DNA from: an uncultured Emergencia sp. | GTDB taxonomy: Bacteria; Bacillota; Clostridia; Peptostreptococcales; Anaerovoracaceae | Reading direction: 5' to 3' | DNA length: 10,378 nt | NCBI GenBank assembly: GCA_937997955.1 | Contig: CALLDR010000069.1 | Span: 1 to 10,378 of the forward strand | Part shown: in pieces, positions 1-6,699 of the stretch | Numbering within the stretch: the first letter of the stretch is position 1 | Layout of the letters: every line of letters begins with the position of its first letter | The notes under the pieces: generated by a model | Databases searched by the model: none | What the model saw: the letters and a program-made list of their open reading frames with translations, nothing else | Told to the model about the DNA's origin: nothing | Position numbers and translations under genes: made by a program

Positions 1-29
1 CTCTCTATTTTATCAAAGTGAACAACCTA

Positions 30-1439
30 TTACAACTTTAGTATATCAGAACAGTATTTCTCCATCTTATACTGCAAGCTGGTCCGCGGAATCTGCAGTC
101 TGTCAGCTGCTCCTGTAATCTTCCAATCACTGAGTTTCAATGCGTCTATGATCAGCTTCTTCTCGTAGCTTTCCAAAGCGCTGGTCAGAGAGACTCCATA
201 GTCCTGAGACATCCGGCTAGGAAGCTCTCTTTGCTCGTTGACCACCAAATATGCGGGAAAATGCTCCAGAGAAAGTTCTTCGTTGCTTCCAGCCATATTC
301 ATCGCAGCCTCCACTGCATGTTCCAATTCTCTCACGTTTCCTTTCCAAGGGTGATTCACACAGAAAACCAGAGCATCATGGGAAATGCCGATGACATTTT
401 TTTCGAACTCCTGATTATACTTCTCGACAAAATAGTTTACCAGAGTTTCTATGTCCTCCGGCCGATGCCGCAAAGGCGGAATGTCTATGCTGATAGTATT
501 CAACCGATAAAGCAGATCTTCTCTCATATTGCCAGATGAGATGAGTTTTTCCACAGGCTGATTTGTCGAGGCGATAATTCTTACATCTACGTCTACGGCT
601 TTTGACGCGCCCAGAGGCAATACAGTCTTCTCCTGCAGCACCCTCAACAGCTTCGCCTGAAGCACGATAGGCATGGAATTGATCTCGTCCAAATAGATTG
701 TACCTCCATCCGCTTCCTCAAAGAGCCCTTTTTTATTTTCCGCGCCAGTAAAAGCTCCCTTTCTGGAACCAAAAAGAAGTCCTTCCAAAATGTTCTCGGG
801 AAGCGCCGCGCAGTTGACAGGGACAAAAGGTTTATTCTTTCTATAGCTGGCATTATGGATAGCTGAAACGATCAATTCTTTGCCGGTTCCCGTCTCGCCA
901 TAGACCATAACGGCTGACTTACTGTTGGCGATCTGAAGAATCGTTCTCTTGATCTCCTGCATAACCGGATTTCTGGTGATGATATCGCCAAGGCTGTACT
1001 TTGCCCGGCCTTTCTGATGATTGGTCTTCGGTACAGCTGCTTTAGCCTTAACACCCAATTTATTCTCAATATGGGTCACATCTCTGGAAATCTCCACAGC
1101 GCCCACGATCTGTCCTCTGCTTACCATAGGAAAGGTGATATTGTTGGTTACCACCTTGCGCCCCAGGTGATTCCACACCTCCTGCCCCTTGTAATAAATA
1201 ATCTTTCCCGTTTGCAGCGCCTGCAAAAGAGAACTGTCTTCATGATTGAGAGAGGGAAACACTTCAAGCAGATTTTTGTTCAATGCCCACTCGTTATCGA
1301 TGATATTTTCTTCATCAGAATATCTAGGATTAAACCTTTTTTTTGCAATAATTCTTCCAGCGTTATCAATTACTGTAACAGAATCAATGTAGTTAAAATT
1401 CTCAATGAGCCATTTCAAATTATCATCTGTCCTTTTCAT
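30..1439 (-). CDS. sigma-54-dependent transcriptional activator (PAS-like sensor, AAA+, Fis-type HTH)
   Basis: A cytoplasmic enhancer-binding protein of 469 residues that would use ATP to open promoters held by RNA polymerase-sigma-54. The N-terminal 125 or so residues look like a PAS-type sensor (strand-rich, ending in VEISRDVT), so the signal is probably a small ligand rather than phosphorylation; no receiver aspartate pocket is seen. The AAA+ domain (about 150-390) is complete: Walker A GETGTGKE at 181-188, the sigma-54 contact loop GAFTGA at 228-233, Walker B GTIYLDEI at 246-253, and the arginine-containing WKGNVREL at 365-372. A Fis-type helix-turn-helix lies at about 439-460. It starts 29 bp after the racemase-like gene stops, behind a modest GAGAGGG ribosome binding site, with no promoter visible in the gap, so it is probably co-transcribed. 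The two -24/-12 promoters at 2505-2522 and 3971-3988 are its likely targets. The family is certain; the ligand is unknown. Confidence 0.95.
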   Translation of the reverse strand: MKRTDDNLKWLIENFNYIDSVTVIDNAGRIIAKKRFNPRYSDEENIIDNEWALNKNLLEVFPSLNHEDSSLLQALQTGKIIYYKGQEVWNHLGRKVVTNNITFPMVSRGQIVGAVEISRDVTHIENKLGVKAKAAVPKTNHQKGRAKYSLGDIITRNPVMQEIKRTILQIANSKSAVMVYGETGTGKELIVSAIHNASYRKNKPFVPVNCAALPENILEGLLFGSRKGAFTGAENKKGLFEEADGGTIYLDEINSMPIVLQAKLLRVLQEKTVLPLGASKAVDVDVRIIASTNQPVEKLISSGNMREDLLYRLNTISIDIPPLRHRPEDIETLVNYFVEKYNQEFEKNVIGISHDALVFCVNHPWKGNVRELEHAVEAAMNMAGSNEELSLEHFPAYLVVNEQRELPSRMSQDYGVSLTSALESYEKKLIIDALKLSDWKITGAADRLQIPRTSLQYKMEKYCSDILKL

Positions 1440-1468
1440 CTCGTGTCCCTCTCATTCATTTTATCCAA

Positions 1469-2455
1469 CTATCCGAAGAAAAATCCTTCGCGCAGAGAAT
1501 CATTTTCATCGAAGACAAATTTGTGAAAACCGGTAATACGTGCTTCACCTGTAATTTCAGTTACATATTCGCTGCGTCCGCAGGTATCTATCCTTTCCTT
1601 TACTCTCCCAATAAAATCACCATCTACGATTCCTTCATGCACAAAATCCTGTCCTATCTCCAGCATATTGTTTTCCATCAACCAGGCCAGCTTTGCGCTG
1701 GTGCCCGTACCGCCGGGAGAGCGATCCGGAGAACCATAACCGGAACTGTGAACAACCCGCAAATCCGCCGACCTTTTCTTCGGCGTGCTGTACCACTGAA
1801 CCAGAGAGATTCGAAGATTCTCGTCTCCAATCATCTCGTCGCACGCTTTTCTGATCTTTGCAGAATATCCTTTGATAATCTCCGCCTGAGATGGCGTAAT
1901 CTCCACGCCAAAGGCATCTGCAGGAACAATGGCGAAGACGTTTCCCCCATAGGCTATATTGACAGGAATGTCTTTGATGTCATCTACATCGATGCGGATC
2001 TCATTGCGGATCACATAGCTGTTGACGTTCTGGATGGACGTGCTCTTCACATGGGATCTCTCAGAGTTGTTCCTGATGGTTACCAGTCCCGCAGGGGTTT
2101 CGATGACATAGGCGTCTCTGTGCTCCTTAGGCACCAAGCCGATTTCCTGCAGCGCAGTCCCCACGCCGATAGTGGCATGCCCGCACATGTCCAGATACTG
2201 CACGTCGTCCATATAGAAGACACCAAAATCGGCCTCTGGATGGCACGGCTCAATCACTGCCGCACAAAGCATTCCCGCATGCCCTCTCGGTTCCAGGGTC
2301 AGCCTCGTCCTGATATAATCATAGTGTTCCTTGAAATAATCCCTTTTCTCTCTGACGCTGCTGCCATATAGTCTCGGAATCCCGCTGAGAATAATCCTTG
2401 TCGGCTCCCCTGCAGTATGCGTATCAACGGTTTCAATCATTTCATTAAATTTCAT
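1469..2455 (-). CDS. proline racemase family protein, second catalytic cysteine replaced by glycine
   Basis: A 328-residue cytosolic enzyme of the proline racemase / hydroxyproline epimerase / trans-3-hydroxyproline dehydratase superfamily, of full family length. Visible family motifs are DTHTAGEP at 11-18, the first catalytic motif MCGH with C91, ETPAGLV at 119-125, and the second motif DRSPGGTGTSA from 244. Racemases and epimerases carry a cysteine in the second motif (SPCGTG); here residue 248 is glycine, codon GGC at 1714-1712, one base from TGC. The dehydratases of the family have threonine there. Classical two-base racemization is therefore unlikely; dehydration or another one-base reaction on a proline-like or other amino acid is the inference. 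The start is supported by AGGAGGG five bases upstream and by a -24/-12 promoter at 2505-2522. It lies between the MFS transporter and the sigma-54 activator, which suggests an inducible catabolic role. Superfamily certain, substrate unknown. Confidence 0.93.
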   Translation of the reverse strand: MKFNEMIETVDTHTAGEPTRIILSGIPRLYGSSVREKRDYFKEHYDYIRTRLTLEPRGHAGMLCAAVIEPCHPEADFGVFYMDDVQYLDMCGHATIGVGTALQEIGLVPKEHRDAYVIETPAGLVTIRNNSERSHVKSTSIQNVNSYVIRNEIRIDVDDIKDIPVNIAYGGNVFAIVPADAFGVEITPSQAEIIKGYSAKIRKACDEMIGDENLRISLVQWYSTPKKRSADLRVVHSSGYGSPDRSPGGTGTSAKLAWLMENNMLEIGQDFVHEGIVDGDFIGRVKERIDTCGRSEYVTEITGEARITGFHKFVFDENDSLREGFFFG

Positions 2456-2479
2456 TTTTCCCTCCTAAAATGCAAGTTT

Positions 2480-2492
2480 TGAATCAGATTCA
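2480..2492. promoter_or_regulatory. 13-bp palindrome in the leader of the racemase-like gene
   Basis: TGAATCAGATTCA is a perfect 6-bp inverted repeat around one central base. It sits just downstream of the transcription start predicted from the -24/-12 promoter (about 2495) and upstream of the ribosome binding site. This position would suit an operator or a short RNA hairpin. Function is inferred; such palindromes also occur by chance in AT-rich leaders. Confidence 0.35.
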
Positions 2493-2504
2493 TACCTATA
2501 GTTG

Positions 2505-2522
2505 AGCAAAATTCGTGCCAAA
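2505..2522 (-). promoter_or_regulatory. sigma-54 (-24/-12) promoter of the racemase-like gene
   Basis: The minus strand reads TTTGGCACGAATTTTGCT. This matches the sigma-54 consensus TGGCAC-N5-TTGC, with GG at 2519-2518, GC at 2507-2506 and exactly ten bases between them. The predicted start is near 2495, about 40 bases ahead of the ATG at 2455. The site begins five bases after the transporter stop codon (2527-2529), so the enzyme and activator genes can be transcribed apart from the transporter. Confidence 0.85.
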
Positions 2523-2526
2523 GCAG

Positions 2527-3930
2527 TTAATCAAAGATCCGATGCAGATCTTCTTCATAAATACAGTAATTCTCCCCTGCTCTTTTCATTCTGGATGCCT
2601 CCGTTAAAGAATGAAAGGTCTTTTTATTAATGGGAAAGGCCTTCAACGCCACGGCACCGATCAGGAAACAGAGACTGGGCACCAGAATATAGGCTGCACT
2701 CAAAAACTGCCCCACAGAAGACGGCTGTATAGTCAGCGATGCATCATATCCTGTCAAATCATAGAACACTCCAAACACCTGCACCACAACAGAAGTCGTC
2801 AGCGTCCCCAGCACGGATACCAGCGACATGATGTCACCTTCTCTTCGCTGTCCGTTTACAAATTCATCCACCTCAACGATATCGTAGAAAATCGATGGAC
2901 TCAACTGCCAGAAGCTGTTCTGAACCACAGCAAAAAAACAGATATAGATAACTGCACCTAAAAGATATCTGCGAAAAAAAAGATAAACAACCAGTCCAAG
3001 CAGCCCTCCCATCAGCAGCATGGCCAGCTGTTGCTTACCCTTTCCGTATTTCAACGCAGTTCGATTGATAAAGGGAGTTGAAACCAGAAAAATTACCACA
3101 GTCCCCAAATAAATATAAGAGGTATAGACATTGGACAGGCCCATATAGTATTTCAAATAATAGATCGTGGCCACATTGAACAGAGCCAGTGCGCAGGCAA
3201 AGGCTGCCTTGTATACGATAAGGATACGCATAGTCTTTAGCTTCAGCAGCTGCAGATAATTTACAGCAATACTGTGCAGCACTTTTTTCTTTGGCTTTCC
3301 GTCTGACGCTTTGCTGTTAAGATCATAAGGCCTGGTGATAAAAAAAGCTGCCAGCCAGCTTACGCAGCAAAGCGCCGCAATAAGCAGTCCTGTCAGTCTC
3401 CACCCCTGGTCTCCCTCTGCAAAGCGCGCTAAAATTAGCAAAGGCATCACGTAAGCAATCATATTGCCAAATATACCAAAAACCCGGGTAGAAGTCCTGA
3501 GTCTGGTTCGCTCATCATAATCCACGGCAATCTGCGCGCCAAAAGCGTTATTTGGAATTTCAAAAGTCGAAAAAATAATACGAAAAACTACGCTGAGTGA
3601 CAGATAATAAGCGAAATCGACAAATAATGAGCCGTGAATATTTCTGAACAGCAGTATGATTACCAACGGCATACAAACTGCGGCTGTCAATATAAACGGC
3701 CGCCTCTTCCCCAAAGGGCTTTGAAATCCGTCAGAAATATTCCCGATAATCATTCCAGCAAATACTTCAGCCAACAACGCCAGCGACATGATCAAGCCGG
3801 ATAAAGCTGAACTCATGCCAATGCAGTCTGTCATAAATAGGATAAAATACGTTGAAATAAAATTGTATACGGCACCTTGTCCTATATATCCAATAGAATA
3901 TCCGACCATGCCTCTGCTTATTTTTTTCAT
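2527..3930 (-). CDS. MFS transporter, GPH-type cation symporter family
   Basis: A 467-residue integral membrane transporter with about 12 hydrophobic segments. It resembles the glycoside-pentoside-hexuronide:cation symporter branch (MFS_2) of the major facilitator superfamily. Supporting motifs are the first cytoplasmic loop with SDGFQSPLGKRRPF (about 66-79), DYDERTRLRT (about 138-147), and the late FYDIVEVDEFVNGQRREGD segment typical of this family. The start is well supported: AAGGAGGAGG lies just upstream of the ATG, behind a -24/-12 promoter at 3971-3988. Although GPH members often carry sugars, the neighbouring proline racemase family enzyme suggests an amino-acid-like or betaine-like substrate here; that is inference. 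No terminator lies in the 71 bp before the enzyme gene, so read-through is likely in addition to the second promoter. Uptake is more likely than export given the catabolic context. Confidence 0.9.
   Translation of the reverse strand: MKKISRGMVGYSIGYIGQGAVYNFISTYFILFMTDCIGMSSALSGLIMSLALLAEVFAGMIIGNISDGFQSPLGKRRPFILTAAVCMPLVIILLFRNIHGSLFVDFAYYLSLSVVFRIIFSTFEIPNNAFGAQIAVDYDERTRLRTSTRVFGIFGNMIAYVMPLLILARFAEGDQGWRLTGLLIAALCCVSWLAAFFITRPYDLNSKASDGKPKKKVLHSIAVNYLQLLKLKTMRILIVYKAAFACALALFNVATIYYLKYYMGLSNVYTSYIYLGTVVIFLVSTPFINRTALKYGKGKQQLAMLLMGGLLGLVVYLFFRRYLLGAVIYICFFAVVQNSFWQLSPSIFYDIVEVDEFVNGQRREGDIMSLVSVLGTLTTSVVVQVFGVFYDLTGYDASLTIQPSSVGQFLSAAYILVPSLCFLIGAVALKAFPINKKTFHSLTEASRMKRAGENYCIYEEDLHRIFD
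2584..2616. promoter_or_regulatory. candidate upstream activator site (inverted repeat)
   Basis: TTTCATTCT (2584-2592) and AGAATGAAA (2608-2616) form a perfect 9-bp inverted repeat with a 15-bp spacer, inside the 3' end of the transporter gene. Its centre (2600) is about 105 bp upstream of the start predicted for the sigma-54 promoter at 2505-2522, a usual distance for a sigma-54 activator site. I found no clear second copy upstream of the transporter promoter, so this is a candidate only. Confidence 0.4.
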
Positions 3931-3970
3931 ATCCTCCTCCTTGTATTCAGTTTCATATCAACATAATATA

Positions 3971-3988
3971 ATGCAATTTTGATGCCAA
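3971..3988 (-). promoter_or_regulatory. sigma-54 (-24/-12) promoter of the MFS transporter
   Basis: The minus strand reads TTGGCATCAAAATTGCAT, a close match to TGGCAC-N5-TTGC. GG is at 3986-3985, GC at 3974-3973, and ten bases lie between. Transcription should begin near 3961, about 30 bases ahead of the transporter ATG. The -24 element directly abuts the T-run of the preceding operon's terminator. Confidence 0.82.
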
Positions 3989-4014
3989 AAAACCGCCCCT
4001 TTCGGGACGGTTTT
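3987..4014 (-). terminator. intrinsic terminator of the pot operon
   Basis: On the minus strand AAAACCGTCCC, a GAAA loop and GGGGCGGTTTT form an 11-position stem with one mismatch, followed by a run of T. It lies 41 bp beyond the PotC-PotD stop codon. Because the stem base is A-rich on one side and T-rich on the other, it could also stop transcription from the other strand, though no plus-strand gene is present. Confidence 0.85.
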
Positions 4015-4054
4015 CATATTCAGAACGATATAGACCTTCTCAGAGCACTTGCCT

Positions 4055-5890
4055 CTACGACTTAAACTTCTTCCAATATTTAGTATACAGGTCGTCCGCC
4101 TCGCTGCCCAGGCTCTTCAGAGCCTCGCACCTGCGCAGCAGGTCCTCTTCCGGGAACAGCACGGCCATATCCTCCGGGTCGTCCTTCACGGCTTCGATGA
4201 CGGCCAGGTTCGGGATGGAATAGGTCAGGTACTCGAAGTTCTTCATGGCCACCTGCTTTTCCAGCATGAAGTTGATCCATTTCAGAGCGTTTTCCTGATT
4301 TTCCGCCGCCGTCGGGATCGCCCAGGAGTCGGTAAAGTATTCGCTTCCTTCCTCCGGCACGACGAAGGTCAGGTTCGGATTTTCCTCCTGGCAGTACAGC
4401 ACTTCGCCGTTCCACAGCACGGCGATGTCCGCGGAACCGCCCAGGATCAGGTCTCTGGCGGAGTCATTGGCGTATTTGTAGACCAGCGGCGCCTGCTCGG
4501 TCAGATAGTCGGCGGCCTCGGCGATCTCGTCTTCTGTAACCGTGTTCAGAGAATAGCCCTTTGCCTTCAGAGCCACGGCCATGGTATCCCTCATGCTGTC
4601 CGGCATAACGATCTTCTGGCGGTACTCCTCCTTCCACAGGTCATTCCAACTGGTAATGGAGCCGTCCGGGATCTTCTCATTGTTGTACAGGATGCCCAGC
4701 GTGCCCCAGGTGTGAGGCACCGCGTACCGGTTGCCCGGATCAAAGCTCTCGGAAAGCTCCAGATAGCTCTTTTCCAGATTGGCGATATTCGGTATGGACG
4801 AGTAGTCGATTTCCGCCAGGCGGCCCTCGGCAATCAGCTTCTCTATCATGTAATCCGACGCGCAAATCACATCGTATTTTACCGATTCATTTTTGATGAC
4901 CGGGTACATTTCCTCGTTGGTATCAAAGGTATCCATGATTACCTCTACGCCGGTCTCCTCCTCGAACTCATCGACCAAAGCCGGATCGATGTAGTCCCCA
5001 AAGGCGTAGATCCGCACCTGGTCGCCGCTCTTTCCGCCGCCGAAGCCGCTGAGGAAAAGCACGCCGCCGACGATGCAGATTACTACAGCGGTCAGAACCG
5101 CCATGACAGCCTTTCCGCCTCTGGTTTCCATCTTCTCAGAGGCCATGTTGGAGATGACCAGCACGATGAGCACCACCACGAAGATCAGCGTCGACAGGGC
5201 GAACAGCGTCGGCCGGATACCCACTTTGACCTGGCTGTAGATCAGCGTCGAAATCGTGTTGATGCCGGCGCCGCGGGTAAAGTGGGTCACGACAAAATCG
5301 TCCACGGACATGGTGAACGCCAGCAGAAAACCGCTGACGATGCCCGGACGGATGTCCGGCAGGACCACTTTGTAAAATGCGTACAGCGGCGTCGCTCCCA
5401 GATCCAGCGCGGCCTCATAGGTGTTTCCCGACAGCTGCTTGAACTTAGGCAGCACGGAAAGGATCACGTAAGGCAGACAGAAGGTGACGTGGGACAGCAG
5501 GACCGTGCCCCAGCTGAGGGAGATGCCGAACACCAGGAAGGTCAGCATCAGAGAGATGCCGATGACGATGTCCGCGTTGAGCAGGGGAATATTGTTCAGT
5601 CCCAGGACCACGGTTTCTGTCTTTTTGCGCATGGCGGTAATTCCGATGCACGCCAGCGTTCCGACGATGGTCGCGATGGCCGCCGCCGCCAGCGCGATGG
5701 TAAAGGTGTTCCAGATGGCCTCCATGATGATCTGATTCGAGAACATCTCCTGATACCACTTCAGGGAAAATCCGCCCCAGACGGCCATAGATTTGCTCTG
5801 GTTGAAGGAGAGGACCATCAGAGTGCCGATAGGCAGATAGAGGAACACGATGATCAGGCCCAGATACAGGGCTTTCGCTAATTTCTTCAT
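4055..5890 (-). CDS. potCD: fused polyamine-type ABC transporter permease and substrate-binding protein (PotC-PotD)
   Basis: A single 611-residue chain joining an inner-membrane permease to its extracellular binding protein. Residues 1-255 are a PotC-like permease with several membrane segments and the ATPase-docking EAA loop (EAALDLGATPLY from 159). A further hydrophobic segment at about 262-281 would carry the chain back across the membrane, putting the PotD-like domain (about 290-611) outside as a tethered receptor. No lipobox cysteine is seen in the linker. The binding domain opens with RIYAFGDYIDP, where E. coli PotD has the ligand-contacting NWTEY; other aligned positions such as WNG (VLWNGE) and FTDSWAIP are kept or partly kept. 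The polyamine label rests on family similarity, and another cationic ligand is possible. Its ATG overlaps the potB stop as ATGA, giving translational coupling. Fusions of this type are known in Firmicutes. Confidence 0.93.
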   Translation of the reverse strand: MKKLAKALYLGLIIVFLYLPIGTLMVLSFNQSKSMAVWGGFSLKWYQEMFSNQIIMEAIWNTFTIALAAAAIATIVGTLACIGITAMRKKTETVVLGLNNIPLLNADIVIGISLMLTFLVFGISLSWGTVLLSHVTFCLPYVILSVLPKFKQLSGNTYEAALDLGATPLYAFYKVVLPDIRPGIVSGFLLAFTMSVDDFVVTHFTRGAGINTISTLIYSQVKVGIRPTLFALSTLIFVVVLIVLVISNMASEKMETRGGKAVMAVLTAVVICIVGGVLFLSGFGGGKSGDQVRIYAFGDYIDPALVDEFEEETGVEVIMDTFDTNEEMYPVIKNESVKYDVICASDYMIEKLIAEGRLAEIDYSSIPNIANLEKSYLELSESFDPGNRYAVPHTWGTLGILYNNEKIPDGSITSWNDLWKEEYRQKIVMPDSMRDTMAVALKAKGYSLNTVTEDEIAEAADYLTEQAPLVYKYANDSARDLILGGSADIAVLWNGEVLYCQEENPNLTFVVPEEGSEYFTDSWAIPTAAENQENALKWINFMLEKQVAMKNFEYLTYSIPNLAVIEAVKDDPEDMAVLFPEEDLLRRCEALKSLGSEADDLYTKYWKKFKS

Positions 5891-6699
5891 AACAGATTGC
5901 CCTCCCCATCTTTATCCAGCTTTGACAGGGCCGCCATGCTGATGACGATGAAGATCATCATGATCAGAGACAGGCCGGAGCCCAGGTTCCAGTTGGCGCT
6001 GGTGGTAAACTCCTGCTCGATGATATTGCCGATCAGGTAGATCTTTCCGCCACCCAGCATGTTGGAAATGACAAAGGTGGTCAGGGACGGCACGAACACC
6101 ATGGTAACGCCGCTGGCGATGCCCGGCACGCTGAGAGGCAGCAGTATGTCCGTCAGGACCTTTTGCTTCGTGGCTCCCAGGTCATAGGCCGCCTCGATGA
6201 TGTTGTCGTCAATCTTCATCAGCGTATTGTAGATCGGCAGCACCATGAACGGCAGATAGTCGTAGACCATGCCCAGGACGATGGCCGCCGGCGTGTTGAT
6301 GATCTCCAGGGCGGGCAGATGAAGCGCCGTCAAAACGCCGTTGATGATGCCGCCCTTCTCCAGAATGACCTGCCAGGCCATGGTCCGCAGCAAAAAATTC
6401 ATCCACATCGGCAGGATAAACAGGAAGATCATAAAGCCCTTCTGGCCGATGCGGCTTCCCTTCAGCAGCAAAGCCAGCGGAAAAGCCAGTATGAAGCAGA
6501 TCACCGTACTGGTCAGCGCCAGCAGCAGGGACAGCATCAAAGCCTTCGCGTGCTCGGCGCCGAAGATGGCCATCAGGTTATCCACGGTAAAGGCCCCGCT
6601 CCGGTCCGTGAAGCCGTAATAGGCGATGACCATGAGGGGGATCAGGGTTCCGGCCGCGATCCAGATCAGGAAAGGACCGGCAAAGAGTTTTTTAGACAT
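5887..6699 (-). CDS. potB: polyamine-type ABC transporter permease PotB
   Basis: A 270-residue inner-membrane permease, the usual PotB length, with about six hydrophobic segments. The ATPase-docking EAA loop is present (EAAYDLGATKQKVLTDILLP from 169, including the conserved G175). With the permease half of the PotC-PotD fusion it should form the transmembrane channel, powered by a PotA dimer. Its start overlaps the end of potA by 8 bp (ATGTCTAA), and its stop overlaps the next start by 4 bp, so the three genes form one tightly coupled operon. An AGGAGG lies 12 bases upstream of the ATG, a slightly long spacing but the only good candidate. No anomalies are seen. Confidence 0.94.
   Translation of the reverse strand: MSKKLFAGPFLIWIAAGTLIPLMVIAYYGFTDRSGAFTVDNLMAIFGAEHAKALMLSLLLALTSTVICFILAFPLALLLKGSRIGQKGFMIFLFILPMWMNFLLRTMAWQVILEKGGIINGVLTALHLPALEIINTPAAIVLGMVYDYLPFMVLPIYNTLMKIDDNIIEAAYDLGATKQKVLTDILLPLSVPGIASGVTMVFVPSLTTFVISNMLGGGKIYLIGNIIEQEFTTSANWNLGSGLSLIMMIFIVISMAALSKLDKDGEGNLL

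Noticed and set aside
1437..1459. Mini-frame MNERDTR ending in an ATGA overlap with the sigma-54 activator start
   Set aside because: No ribosome binding site precedes it; the overlap alone is not enough to call a coupling peptide.
1523..2371. 282-codon open frame on the plus strand opposite the racemase-like gene
   Set aside because: It is antisense to a well-conserved enzyme and has no recognisable motif.
4110..4125. AGGCTCT-TC-AGAGCCT dyad upstream of the transporter promoter, considered as an activator site
   Set aside because: It lies within conserved PotD coding sequence and does not resemble the dyad upstream of the second promoter, so chance is more likely.
4049..5881. 610-codon open frame on the plus strand opposite PotC-PotD
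   Set aside because: It mirrors almost the whole fusion gene, its product is rich in His, Gln, Asp and Arg with no domain, and the minus-strand frame has clear permease and binding-protein motifs. It is a shadow caused by GC-rich codon use.
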